From the NCBI GenBank assembly GCA_002631855.1, contig NTLF01000014.1, forward strand, positions 671,951 to 735,950: a stretch of DNA of 64,000 nucleotides. The letters are read 5' to 3'. Position numbers and translations under genes: made by a program. Positions 1 to 8,217 of the stretch are shown in pieces (positions within the stretch are counted from its first letter, which is position 1; each line of letters opens with the position of its first letter). Under the pieces are notes generated by a model, which worked only from the letters and a program-made list of their open reading frames with translations, did no database searches and was not told the DNA's origin. Source of the DNA: Zunongwangia sp. ESRF-bin46 (GTDB lineage: Bacteria; Bacteroidota; Bacteroidia; Flavobacteriales; Flavobacteriaceae).

Positions 1-864
1 TAGATCGATTACATTAATTCCGCCAGTTTTTTTAGCAACATAAGTAAAAGGGTCTTCGGTATCTCGGGTTAGGATTTTCATCCAAGGTGGACAGGTAAAA
101 ATACCTTTCCCAGTTGAATAGGCTTGTGAAAGCAACTCGGTCATTCCGTATTCGCTATGAATTTCAGAAACACCGAAACCTTGTTGTAAAATTCGGTGCA
201 ATTCTTCTTTTATCATTTCTTTTCTTCGGCCTTTCATACCGCCAGTTTCCATAACGATGGTGTTTTTAAACTGAAATGTTTGCGTTTCAATTAAATCTAA
301 CAACGCATAGGATACACCTAAAAGCATTGTTTTGTGTCCTTCAGCTTCTAAAAAAGTAAGTTTTTCTATTAAAGCATCCATGTTGTTAAGGTAAAAGCCG
401 CTATGCTGGTTTTTACTTTGTTTTATCAAAGAATCGACCATATAAATTAAGGAAGAGCCTTCGCGTTCTAAGTAGGATGGTAGTAAAGCTAAAATTGTGT
501 AATCGGTGGGCTTTCCATATTGATTTTGAAATGCTCTGTTGAAGCTTTCTTCATACAGTTTGGTGCTGGCTAGATAATGTTTACTCGTAATGCTTCCGGT
601 GGTTCCACTACTGGTAAAAATGGTTTCTTCAGAATATCCTTTAGCAATAATTTGGTGGCTTTTAAAAAATTGAATGGGAAGAAAAGGTATTTCAGAAATA
701 GTGGTTATTTGCTTTGGATTAACCTTCAGCATATCACAAAATTCCCGATATACTTTCACATGTTTATATTGAAAATTAAACACTTCTAAAGCAACTGCTT
801 TAAAGTCTTCGGGTGTTTGTATGTTGAAAATTTTTTCTTGAAGCATGGTTGAAAGAATCGACAT
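1..864 (-). CDS. LuxE-like acyl-protein synthetase / acyl transferase (3' end cut by window)
   Basis: Reading the minus strand from the ATG at 864-862 gives 288 codons with no stop up to the window edge, so the C-terminus is missing. The protein begins MSILSTMLQEKIF. It carries an adenylate-forming type motif FTSSGTTGS at about residues 87-95 and a later stretch GVSEIHSEYGMTELLSQAY, both typical of the LuxE / phenylacetate-CoA ligase-like superfamily. Flavobacteria carry such short LuxE-like proteins with an uncertain acyl-activation role. No neighbour is visible downstream. The small plus-strand reading frame at 577-789 is its shadow. Confidence 0.8.
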   Translation of the reverse strand, partial: MSILSTMLQEKIFNIQTPEDFKAVALEVFNFQYKHVKVYREFCDMLKVNPKQITTISEIPFLPIQFFKSHQIIAKGYSEETIFTSSGTTGSITSKHYLASTKLYEESFNRAFQNQYGKPTDYTILALLPSYLEREGSSLIYMVDSLIKQSKNQHSGFYLNNMDALIEKLTFLEAEGHKTMLLGVSYALLDLIETQTFQFKNTIVMETGGMKGRRKEMIKEELHRILQQGFGVSEIHSEYGMTELLSQAYSTGKGIFTCPPWMKILTRDTEDPFTYVAKKTGGINVIDL

Positions 865-879
865 TTCAAAAATAGGGAA

Positions 880-911
880 ATAAAAAAAGCTCCTGCCTAA
901 GCAAGAGCTTT
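880..911 (-). terminator. Rho-independent terminator of the T9SS cargo gene
   Basis: The arms aaagctc (886-892) and gagcttt (905-911) form a 7-bp stem with a 12-nt loop. Read leftwards, the hairpin is followed by an uninterrupted U-rich tract. It lies between the secreted-protein gene ending at 935 and the next minus-strand gene starting at 864. Confidence 0.75.
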
Positions 912-934
912 AATAGTGTTATAATTTCAGAAAA

Positions 935-1873
935 TTACTTTACTACTAATTTTTTAGTAATTGAGGCATTTCCTTGGTTTATTTTCACAATGTAAACGCC
1001 GCTAGTAAGTGCAGCAATATTTAAGCGCTCACCGGTTAACGTGGTATTGATAACTTGTTTTCCCAATACATCAAAAACAGCAACTTGCTTTTCACCGTTT
1101 ACTTTTGAAACGATATTTACAAAACCATTAGAAGCTGGGTTTGGGTATAAAGAAAATTGGTTTTCTGCATTGTCAGAAAGACCTAATGAACCACCTACTT
1201 GTACATTGTCAAAGAAAAATTCTTCAGAGCTAGCATTAACACGAGCTTCAATAACTAATTGTACAGTAGTGTTTGGCAAAACAGGTGCAGATCCAGAAAT
1301 CCAAGAACCTTCAATACCAAGATCATTAATATCAGACCCTGTAGTGTCAAGAATGTCTAATTCAGTACCGTTAGTTAAGTCTTTAACATAGATGCGTAAT
1401 CTATCAGATCCAGATTCGTTAACCGTTCCGTCACCTTCATAACCTGTTTCAGTGATAAAATAGTCTAAAGTTAATGTAGGGTCAGTAACTCCAGTTAAAT
1501 CAACTTGATCAAACTCAAGAATAAAATTACCGTCAGAGTCACTTATTTGGTATCCTTGCACGCCATCTGTATATGGATCATCACCAGTTGGTGCAAAATC
1601 TGTAACACCTACAAAATCACCGTCGGTAAGACCTTCACTTGGGGTGTCATATGGCTCATAACGAGCATTAAAGCCCATTTCCCCACCTGTTGAAGTATAA
1701 TTTACATTAGGTTCATCTGGATTGTTAACAAGATCGTGTGCCATAGTAGCATCACCAGTATCTACGTACTGAACGCTAAAGATAGGGGGCTCTTCAAAGC
1801 TTGTTCCTGAAATTTGGGCAAAAGAAGCAACACTCATTAAAAGTGTAGCCAATAAAGTAATTTTTTTCATCAT
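935..1873 (-). CDS. T9SS type A sorting-domain secreted protein, function unknown
   Basis: 312 residues. A Sec signal peptide covers residues 1 to about 19 (LLATLLMSVASFAQ). The body is acidic, rich in Asp/Gly/Thr and probably beta-stranded, with carbohydrate-binding or jellyroll-like features (the FFFDNVQVG stretch near 220). The last ~75 residues are a type A T9SS sorting domain (SLYPNPASNGFVNI, then GVYIVKI and KKLVVK). The protein should therefore cross the outer membrane by the type IX system and be surface-attached or released. It looks monocistronic: a -7 box lies just upstream and a terminator just downstream. No catalytic motif was recognised. Confidence 0.85.
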   Translation of the reverse strand: MMKKITLLATLLMSVASFAQISGTSFEEPPIFSVQYVDTGDATMAHDLVNNPDEPNVNYTSTGGEMGFNARYEPYDTPSEGLTDGDFVGVTDFAPTGDDPYTDGVQGYQISDSDGNFILEFDQVDLTGVTDPTLTLDYFITETGYEGDGTVNESGSDRLRIYVKDLTNGTELDILDTTGSDINDLGIEGSWISGSAPVLPNTTVQLVIEARVNASSEEFFFDNVQVGGSLGLSDNAENQFSLYPNPASNGFVNIVSKVNGEKQVAVFDVLGKQVINTTLTGERLNIAALTSGVYIVKINQGNASITKKLVVK

Positions 1874-1896
1874 TTATAAATTGTTTAATTATGGCG

Positions 1897-1904
1897 CAAA
1901 TATA
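1897..1904 (-). promoter_or_regulatory. Bacteroidota -7 box TATATTTG
   Basis: On the minus strand TATATTTG matches the TAnnTTTG consensus exactly. It sits 24 nt upstream of the start codon at 1873. A convincing -33 element is not obvious. Confidence 0.5.
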
Positions 1905-1990
1905 CATATTTGTACAATAGTTGCGAATATTCCTTAATAGTTTATAAATTGCTTAACAATAAGGTAATATGTGAATAAAAAGCCCTTAAT

Positions 1991-2020
1991 TTAACGATAT
2001 TCATGTTACAATATCGTTAA
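1991..2020. promoter_or_regulatory. Perfect 11-bp inverted repeat upstream of the two-component genes
   Basis: TTAACGATATT (1991-2001) and AATATCGTTAA (2010-2020) are perfect inverted repeats separated by 8 nt, ending 76 nt before the response-regulator start. No U-tract follows on either strand, so an operator (possibly autoregulatory) is more likely than a terminator. Confidence 0.5.
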
Positions 2021-2096
2021 CAATTATAGCAACAAACGATACGAAAAAGTAATATATGGTATCTTTAACCTTTTAAAAAACTTATAGTTAGTATCT

Positions 2097-2780
2097 ATGA
2101 AGAAAAAAGACATAAAAATTCTATTGGTAGATGATGAGCCGGATATTCTGGAAATAGTTGGTTATAATTTATCTTCGGAAGGTTATACAGTCATTACCGC
2201 TGAAAATGGTAAACAGGCCATAAAAAAAGCAAAAAAAGAACTACCGCACTTAGTCATTCTCGATGTAATGATGCCCGAAATGGATGGAATGGAAGCATGT
2301 GAAAAAATGCGAAACACTCCCGAACTGGCCGAAACCATCATCACATTCTTAACAGCCCGCGGAGAAGATTACTCCCAAGTAGCAGGTTTTGATGCTGGTG
2401 CCGACGACTATATTACAAAACCCATTAAACCTAAAGTGCTTATAAGTAAAGTAAAAGCATTACTTAGAAGGTACAAAGAAACCAAGGAAGAAACTGGTAA
2501 AATAAAATTGGGTAACTTAGTAATCAATAGAGAAGAATATAAAATTACGTTAGGTAAAGAAGAAATGGTCTTACCTAGAAAAGAGTTTGAATTATTAGCT
2601 TTGTTAGCTTCAAAACCAGGAAAAGTGTTTAAACGGGAAGTAATTTTAGATCGCGTTTGGGGTAATGAAGTAGTTGTGGGTGGAAGAACCATCGATGTTC
2701 ATATTCGTAAACTACGCGAAAAAATAGGAGATGAAAAATTTAAAACCGTAAAAGGGGTAGGCTATAAATTTGTAGTTTAA
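2097..2780 (+). CDS. Response regulator, OmpR/PhoB family
   Basis: 227 residues. The N-terminal receiver domain (about 1-120) has the acidic pair D12/D13, the phospho-acceptor D56 in LVILDVMMPEMDG, and the conserved Lys in YITKPIKP. The C-terminal winged helix (about 130-227) contains RKEFELLALLASKPGKVF and GGRTIDVHIRKLREKIG, typical of PhoB/OmpR regulators. The stop codon overlaps the start of the kinase gene by one base (TAATG), so the pair is translationally coupled. In this phylum the family is often annotated PhoP/PhoB-like, but phosphate control cannot be shown from the sequence. Confidence 0.95.
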   Translation: MKKKDIKILLVDDEPDILEIVGYNLSSEGYTVITAENGKQAIKKAKKELPHLVILDVMMPEMDGMEACEKMRNTPELAETIITFLTARGEDYSQVAGFDAGADDYITKPIKPKVLISKVKALLRRYKETKEETGKIKLGNLVINREEYKITLGKEEMVLPRKEFELLALLASKPGKVFKREVILDRVWGNEVVVGGRTIDVHIRKLREKIGDEKFKTVKGVGYKFVV

Positions 2781-3823
2781 TGGCAAAAGAATTTAAAAGA
2801 ACATACAAGTTTGCTGCTTATACATCAAGCTTTTTGACATTCTTTCTAACACTCGTCGTGGGTGTTTTTTTTTACGTCACTAAAATTGAGATGTATTGGT
2901 TTATACTCTTATTTGCCATTGTGTGTTTTTGTTTTTCGTTCTTTTTTATTCAATACAGAGTTGAAAAGTTTATTTACCGTAGGGTGAAAAAAATATATGA
3001 CGATGTTCGGCTATTAGACGCATCTACGTTCGATAAAAAACAAATCACTACCGATATGGCAACACTTACACGTGAAGTGGAACGTTTTGCCGAAACCAAA
3101 AAAATAGAAATTGAAACCCTTAAAGGCCGTGAAACATATAGAAAAGAGTTCATGGGCAATGTTTCCCATGAATTAAAAACCCCTTTGTTTACTGTGCAGG
3201 GCTATATATTAACCTTGCTCGATGGTGCCATGAAAGACAAGGCCATCCGTAAAAAATACCTACAGCGTGCCAATAAAGGGGTAGAAAGGCTTATCTATAT
3301 TGTGAAAGACCTTGATATGATCACAAAGCTTGAAGTAGGTGATCTAAACCTTCACAAAGAAAAATTTAATATAATTGAATTGGTTCAAGGAGTGTTTGAT
3401 CTCTTTGAAATGAAAGCAGCTAAGTACAACATTACCCTAACATTCGATATTGATTATAAAGAAAGCATATTTGTTGAAGCAGACCGCGAACGCATACAAC
3501 AGGTATTGACCAATTTAATAGTAAACTCTATTAAATACGGAAAAAAAGATGGTACTACCGAAGTAAGTATTGAAGACCTAATTAAAAACAAAGTTATCGT
3601 CCGGGTCACAGACAATGGCGAAGGGATAGAAGAAGATAAAATCCCAAGATTATTTGAACGTTTTTTTAGGGTTGATAAAAGCGGTTCTCGTAAAGAGGGC
3701 GGAAGTGGATTGGGACTTTCCATTGTTAAACATATTATAGAGGCTCACGATGAGAAAATTTATGTTGAAAGTCAGTACGGTGTAGGGTCAGAGTTTTCAT
3801 TCACCCTCGAAAAAGCGAAATAG
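2780..3823 (+). CDS. Sensor histidine kinase, PhoR-like
   Basis: 347 residues. Two transmembrane segments (about 10-32 and 38-57) enclose almost no periplasmic domain, so the sensor probably detects a membrane or cytoplasmic cue, or works through a partner as PhoR does. The H-box FMGNVSHELKTPL places the phospho-accepting His at 130. The N-box (NLIVNSIKYG), G1 (DNGEGI), F-box (LFERFFRV) and G2 (GSGLGLSIV) are intact. It is the partner of the response regulator whose stop codon it overlaps. Its 3' end overlaps the convergent glycosyltransferase gene by 27 nt, with no room for a terminator. Confidence 0.95.
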   Translation: MAKEFKRTYKFAAYTSSFLTFFLTLVVGVFFYVTKIEMYWFILLFAIVCFCFSFFFIQYRVEKFIYRRVKKIYDDVRLLDASTFDKKQITTDMATLTREVERFAETKKIEIETLKGRETYRKEFMGNVSHELKTPLFTVQGYILTLLDGAMKDKAIRKKYLQRANKGVERLIYIVKDLDMITKLEVGDLNLHKEKFNIIELVQGVFDLFEMKAAKYNITLTFDIDYKESIFVEADRERIQQVLTNLIVNSIKYGKKDGTTEVSIEDLIKNKVIVRVTDNGEGIEEDKIPRLFERFFRVDKSGSRKEGGSGLGLSIVKHIIEAHDEKIYVESQYGVGSEFSFTLEKAK

Positions 3824-4867
3824 CTTTTCAAAATCTGGTTGGCTGTTAAAATCTTTCAATCCTTTATATAGCGGAATCTTTTCTAGTTTTTTCTTTTCAA
3901 ACTTGTGCTGTTTACAGCTTGGTACAAACCCAGCATTTTTTAAGCGTTTTGCTAAATAAACTTGTTCAAATTGTCCTGGGGTAGGGATAAAAAAAGCTTT
4001 CTTTTCCATGGCAGCCAGATCCATAATAGTAGTGTAGCCCGAACGGGAAACCACATAATCGCTTTCATTAATAACCTGTTCAAGTTCCTTGCTTTGTAAA
4101 AAGTTTATAATTTTTATAGTTCCTATATGGGTTACCTTTTTTTTCTCTTCCACTAAACCTTGAACTAACAAAACATTTTTTTCTGAATTTTTAAAAACCG
4201 ACATTAATTGCTCTTCCAAAGCTGTTCGTTGTGGCTCTGGTCCAGACAATAAGCATAATACATCATATACCTTGGGTGTTTTCTTTTTTTGCATTCGGCT
4301 TAACAAACCAATATACGTAACGGGAAAAGGGGATGATAATAAATCTTTAAAATGCCCTAATTTTCCACTTAGGTTTATGGAGCCTTCCAAATCGGGAACC
4401 CAACATGCGTCAAATTTTTTAATTAAGGTTTGGTGCATTTTACTGCTAAGAAAAGAAGTACTTCCCGAAAGAACATTTAATTGATGAGTTATAATTACCG
4501 AAGGAACTTTTTTACTGCGTACACCCCAACGGTTATCACTTATAATTCCGTCGATTTTTTTTTCAGCGACTAATTTTTCAATCACTTTTTTTTCTGAAGC
4601 AACTATCTTTTTAATATAGGGGGCTTTCAATAAAAGTTTCAGTTTAAAGAAAACGCCTTTTTTAGGGTATGTAATATTATAAGAAGGTAAAGAGATGGAG
4701 GGTAATTCTGGAAATTCTTTCTGAAGTAATAATAAAGCACCTCCGTCTGAAGCTAACATAACGTTATAACCGTTATCCAGTAATGCCCGTATAATAGGAA
4801 TACACCGCGTAGCGTGACCTAAACCCCAATGTAAGGGGGCAACCAGGATCGTTTTTGAACTGTTCAC
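3797..4867 (-). CDS. MurG-like (GT-B fold) glycosyltransferase family protein
   Basis: 356 residues from the GTG at 4867. The N-terminus TILVAPLHWGLGHATRCIPI is the glycine/histidine loop of MurG/UGT-like GT-B enzymes. The C-terminal half has SRSGYTTIMDLAAMEKKAFFIPTPGQFEQ, the nucleotide-sugar binding part of the fold. Donor and acceptor are unknown. An in-frame TTG at 4885 would add six residues, but that codon lies upstream of the -7 box TACCTTTG (4880-4873), so GTG at 4867 is preferred and the mRNA may be leaderless. The gene converges on, and overlaps, the histidine kinase gene. Confidence 0.85.
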   Translation of the reverse strand: MNSSKTILVAPLHWGLGHATRCIPIIRALLDNGYNVMLASDGGALLLLQKEFPELPSISLPSYNITYPKKGVFFKLKLLLKAPYIKKIVASEKKVIEKLVAEKKIDGIISDNRWGVRSKKVPSVIITHQLNVLSGSTSFLSSKMHQTLIKKFDACWVPDLEGSINLSGKLGHFKDLLSSPFPVTYIGLLSRMQKKKTPKVYDVLCLLSGPEPQRTALEEQLMSVFKNSEKNVLLVQGLVEEKKKVTHIGTIKIINFLQSKELEQVINESDYVVSRSGYTTIMDLAAMEKKAFFIPTPGQFEQVYLAKRLKNAGFVPSCKQHKFEKKKLEKIPLYKGLKDFNSQPDFEKLFRFFEGE

Positions 4868-4872
4868 AAAAA

Positions 4873-4880
4873 CAAAGGTA
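4873..4880 (-). promoter_or_regulatory. -7 box TACCTTTG of the glycosyltransferase gene
   Basis: An exact TAnnTTTG match on the minus strand, only 5 nt from the GTG at 4867. It decides the start codon and suggests a leaderless transcript. Confidence 0.45.
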
Positions 4881-4952
4881 CACAATGTAGTCTCTTGTTA
4901 CTATTTCCTTAATTTTACCAAATAATCAATCAATATTAAGAAATAGGTAATA

Positions 4953-5627
4953 GTGGGCAGTAAAAACAAATTAAAACGGTTTAAGCAAAACGAAACGTTT
5001 GAAAATGTAATTCAACCAACGCGTGAAGAAGTTTTCTCAAATAGTTTAAACTTAAAAGGAAACTGGAAACAAAACTTTTTTAAAAACGATAAACCCTTAG
5101 TCTTAGAGTTAGGTTGTGGCAAAGGCGAATATTCGGTTAATCTGGCTCGAAAACATCCTGATCATAATTTTTTAGGGATTGATATAAAAGGTGCTCGTTT
5201 TTGGCGTGGAGCTAAAACAGCGTTGGAGGAAAAACTTGATAACGTAGGCTTTCTTAGAACCCAGATTGAATTGATTGATCTTCTTTTTGAAGAAAACGAA
5301 GTAGATGAAATATGGATAACTTTCCCCGATCCGCAGATAAAATATAAACGCACTAAGCATCGACTTACCAACGAAGATTTCTTAAACAAATACCGAAAAG
5401 TCTTAAAACCGGACGGCTTTGTTCATTTAAAAACAGATAGCGAATTTATGCACGGTTACACGCTTGGATTGCTTCATGGGCTTGATGAAAATATTGATTA
5501 TGCGCATCATGATGTATATGGCAATAGCCAAGCTCCAAAAGAGGTAACGAGTATACAAACCTTTTACGAACAGCAGTATCTAGAAGAAAATAAGAAAATA
5601 ACATATATCAGGTTTAAATTCAGATAG
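4953..5627 (+). CDS. trmB: tRNA (guanine-N7-)-methyltransferase
   Basis: 224 residues, starting at GTG (MGSKNKLKRF, the usual flavobacterial N-terminus). It transfers a methyl group from SAM to N7 of G46 in tRNA variable loops. The SAM-binding motif I is VLELGCGKGEYS, followed by NFLGIDIKGAR. The family signature ITFPDPQIKYKRTKHRL and the C-terminal region with HLKTDS are present. Length matches the family. It is divergent from the glycosyltransferase gene and followed by an exporter gene 38 nt downstream. Confidence 0.95.
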   Translation: MGSKNKLKRFKQNETFENVIQPTREEVFSNSLNLKGNWKQNFFKNDKPLVLELGCGKGEYSVNLARKHPDHNFLGIDIKGARFWRGAKTALEEKLDNVGFLRTQIELIDLLFEENEVDEIWITFPDPQIKYKRTKHRLTNEDFLNKYRKVLKPDGFVHLKTDSEFMHGYTLGLLHGLDENIDYAHHDVYGNSQAPKEVTSIQTFYEQQYLEENKKITYIRFKFR

Positions 5628-5665
5628 ATAAATTTGCTTATATTGAGACCACAAACAGGCCTTTT

Positions 5666-6292
5666 ATGACTGTACTTGTAAATTTTGCCATTGGCTTTTT
5701 AGCGGCTTTTGTTGGGGTTATCCCACCCGGTTTGCTAAATATGTATGCGGCAAAAATAAGTATGAAAGAAGGTCGTAAAAAGGGTTTTTTGTTCTCTACA
5801 GGTGTATGCATTACGGTTATGGTGCAAACGCTTATAGCTTTATTTTTTGCACGTTTTTTAGACCAACATCCCGAGTATGTTTCCATGCTTCAAAAAGTGG
5901 CACTGGGGATATTTATATGTATAACTATTTATTTTTTCTTCATAGCAAAGGATACACGCCGTCAGTTACCGGATGATGTAAATCATTCAAAGACAAATCG
6001 TCTGTTTTCAGGTATGTTGCTGGCTTTGGTTAACTTGTTGCCACTGCCATATTGGGTGTATATTAGTATTACCTTTGCGGGGTTTGGCTGGTTTAGTTTT
6101 TCACAGCCGGGATTATGGAGTGCAGTAATTGCATCGGGACTAGGTACATTTTCTGTTTTGGCTATGTATGTGTGGTTTTTCAGGCAAAAAGATGACCAGA
6201 AAAAACTAAATGTTAATATGAATTTCATTATAGGTATTATAACAGCGGTTATTTCAGTAATTACACTTCTAAAAATAATGCAGGAAATATAA
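5666..6292 (+). CDS. LysE/RhtB-family exporter-like membrane protein
   Basis: 208 residues with about six hydrophobic segments. The N-terminal stretch GFLAAFVGVIPPGLLNMYAAKISMKEG resembles the GPxN-type signature of LysE transporters (here PPGLLN). A charged loop (KDTRRQLPDDVNHSKTNR) lies mid-protein. The family exports amino acids or related small molecules through the inner membrane; the substrate is unknown. Its stop is directly abutted by the ATG of the alkyltransferase-like gene, so the two are probably co-transcribed. Confidence 0.75.
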   Translation: MTVLVNFAIGFLAAFVGVIPPGLLNMYAAKISMKEGRKKGFLFSTGVCITVMVQTLIALFFARFLDQHPEYVSMLQKVALGIFICITIYFFFIAKDTRRQLPDDVNHSKTNRLFSGMLLALVNLLPLPYWVYISITFAGFGWFSFSQPGLWSAVIASGLGTFSVLAMYVWFFRQKDDQKKLNVNMNFIIGIITAVISVITLLKIMQEI

Positions 6293-6619
6293 ATGGCTTC
6301 GGAAGGTTTTTTTGAAAAAGTATATCAAGTAGCAAAAAAAATTCCCTACGGAAGAGTAACCAGCTATGGGGCAATTGCAAAATACTTAGGTGCTGCTGGA
6401 AGTGCAAGAATGGTAGGTTGGGCCATGAACGGAAGTAGTAAAGACCCTGATGTTCCTGCACATCGAGTGGTAAATAGAAAAGGGCTACTTACCGGAAAGC
6501 ATCATTTTAAAGGTACTAACTTAATGCAACAATTGTTGGAAAGTGAGGGCGTAGAAGTGGTTGAAAATCAAATTCAACATTTTGAAGAATTGTTCTGGGA
6601 TCCAATGAAAGAACTTTAA
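6293..6619 (+). CDS. Alkyltransferase-like (ATL) protein, MGMT family
   Basis: 108 residues: the C-terminal DNA-binding domain of O6-alkylguanine-DNA alkyltransferases alone. The start region FEKVYQVAKKIPYGRVTSYGAIA and the Arg-finger region (ARMVGWAMNG) are conserved. The active-site PCHR motif reads PAHR, so the alkyl-accepting Cys is replaced by Ala. That defines ATLs, which bind O6-alkylguanine and channel it to nucleotide excision repair rather than repairing it. E. coli ATL has Trp at this position. It follows the exporter gene with no spacer. Confidence 0.9.
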   Translation: MASEGFFEKVYQVAKKIPYGRVTSYGAIAKYLGAAGSARMVGWAMNGSSKDPDVPAHRVVNRKGLLTGKHHFKGTNLMQQLLESEGVEVVENQIQHFEELFWDPMKEL

Positions 6620-6721
6620 AACACACCTTTACTTTTTATTCCCAATTTATAACTTCCAATAACACTTATCCACCTATAAATCATTTCAATCTAAGGACTT
6701 TAAAATCCGAACTAATACCGT

Positions 6722-6729
6722 TATATTTG
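6722..6729 (+). promoter_or_regulatory. -7 box TATATTTG of the mrp operon
   Basis: An exact TAnnTTTG match 38 nt before the mrp ATG, within a 148-nt gap that holds no other recognisable element. Confidence 0.5.
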
Positions 6730-6767
6730 TACTTTAGAATCAGTCTAAATATTGTGAAAAAGAATTT

Positions 6768-7907
6768 ATGAAATTGAATAAAAAAGATATACTTAAAGCA
6801 TTAGAAACCATAACTGTAGCTGGAGAAGGAAAAAACATGGTTGAGAGTGGTGCTGTAAAAAATGTGGTAACATTTGCCGATGAGGTAATTGTAGATGTTA
6901 CGCTTTCCACTCCTGCTTTACACATTAAAAAAAGAGCTGAAGCCGATATTATAAAAACCATCCAAGAAAAGGTAGATGGAGGTGCTAAAGTTCAGGTAAA
7001 CATAAAAGTGGAAGCCCCGACAAAAAAACAAAACCCTAACTTAATTAAAGGAAAAGCCATCCCGGGAATCCAAAATATTGTAGCAGTAGCTTCTGGTAAA
7101 GGGGGCGTTGGAAAATCTACCGTAACAGCAAATTTAGCGGTAACACTTTCAAAGATGGGCTTTAAAGTAGGGGTTTTAGACGCTGATATATATGGACCAT
7201 CCATTCCTATTATGTTCGATGTTGCTTCTGAAAAACCATTATCTGTAAAGGTGAATGGAAAAAGCAAAATGAAACCTATCGAAAACTATGGGGTAAAAGT
7301 ATTATCAATCGGGTTTTTCACAAAACCAGACCAAGCAGTAATTTGGCGAGGGCCTATGGCTGCAAAAGCACTAAACCAGCTAATTTTTGATGCAGATTGG
7401 GGCGAATTAGACTTCTTATTAGTAGATCTGCCACCTGGGACCGGTGATATTCACTTAAGTATTATGCAATCCTTACCATTAACAGGTTCTGTAGTGGTAA
7501 GTACGCCTCAAAATGTGGCTTTGGCCGATGCACGTAAAGGGGTTGCTATGTTTCAGCAAGAAAACATACAAGTACCCGTATTAGGAATAATAGAAAATAT
7601 GGCTTATTTTACTCCTGAAGAATTACCCGAGAATAAATATTATATCTTCGGAAAAGAAGGAGCAAAAAATCTTGCTGAAGATCTGGATATCCCCTTTTTA
7701 GGAGGTGTGCCATTGGTACAAAGCATTCGTGAATCTGGTGATGTAGGTCGTCCAGCAGCCATGCAAACAGCTACGCCTACTGAAGAGGCTTTTGATCAAG
7801 TAACTAAAAATGTGGTGGAGCAAACGGTACGTCGTAACGAAAACCTCCCCCCGACCGAAGCCATTAAAATAACAACAATGGCAGGTTGTAGTGCCGTTAA
7901 AAAATAA
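6768..7907 (+). CDS. mrp: Mrp/ApbC-family P-loop ATPase, Fe-S cluster carrier
   Basis: 379 residues. An N-terminal MIP18/DUF59-type domain (about 1-85) is followed by a deviant Walker A GKGGVGKS (about 111-118), DADIYGPSIP and the switch region LPPGTGD. Mrp/ApbC proteins carry or insert Fe-S clusters. The usual CxxC cluster ligand after the IENM motif is absent here (IENMAYFTPEELPENKY); the only late Cys is in the tail MAGCSAVKK. The next gene, one nucleotide downstream, encodes a NifU-like Fe-S scaffold, which supports the assigned role. Confidence 0.92.
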   Translation: MKLNKKDILKALETITVAGEGKNMVESGAVKNVVTFADEVIVDVTLSTPALHIKKRAEADIIKTIQEKVDGGAKVQVNIKVEAPTKKQNPNLIKGKAIPGIQNIVAVASGKGGVGKSTVTANLAVTLSKMGFKVGVLDADIYGPSIPIMFDVASEKPLSVKVNGKSKMKPIENYGVKVLSIGFFTKPDQAVIWRGPMAAKALNQLIFDADWGELDFLLVDLPPGTGDIHLSIMQSLPLTGSVVVSTPQNVALADARKGVAMFQQENIQVPVLGIIENMAYFTPEELPENKYYIFGKEGAKNLAEDLDIPFLGGVPLVQSIRESGDVGRPAAMQTATPTEEAFDQVTKNVVEQTVRRNENLPPTEAIKITTMAGCSAVKK

Positions 7908-7908
7908 T

Positions 7909-8148
7909 ATGAAAGAGCAAGAATTAAAATTAAAAGTAGAAGACGCATTGGAAGAAATACGTCCGTTTCTTCAAAGCGATGGGGGTGATATCTCTCTTAT
8001 TTCCATAGATGATGGTAAAAGGGTGGTAGTGCGCTTGGAAGGTGCTTGTGTTGGCTGTACGGTCAACCAAATGACCTTAAAAAGTGGAGTGGAAATGACC
8101 ATTAAAAAACATGCCCCTCAAATTGAGCAAGTGGTGAATGTGGAGTAA
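7909..8148 (+). CDS. NifU C-terminal-domain Fe-S scaffold protein
   Basis: 79 residues from ATG 7909, one nucleotide after the mrp stop codon (an in-frame GTG at 7891 would lie inside mrp). It is a single NifU-like domain with RPFLQSDGGDISL and the cluster-binding CVGC at about 47-50. It assembles a transient Fe-S cluster for transfer to client proteins, probably together with the upstream Mrp. Confidence 0.93.
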   Translation: MKEQELKLKVEDALEEIRPFLQSDGGDISLISIDDGKRVVVRLEGACVGCTVNQMTLKSGVEMTIKKHAPQIEQVVNVE

Positions 8149-8217
8149 GCTGATTTTAATCAGTTTTTGAAACTAAAACCAACCCTACTTTTACAGGAAT
8201 AAAGACGAATTAGATTC

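Noticed and set aside
577-789. Plus-strand reading frame of 70 codons
   Set aside because: It lies opposite the LuxE-like gene and has no own signals.
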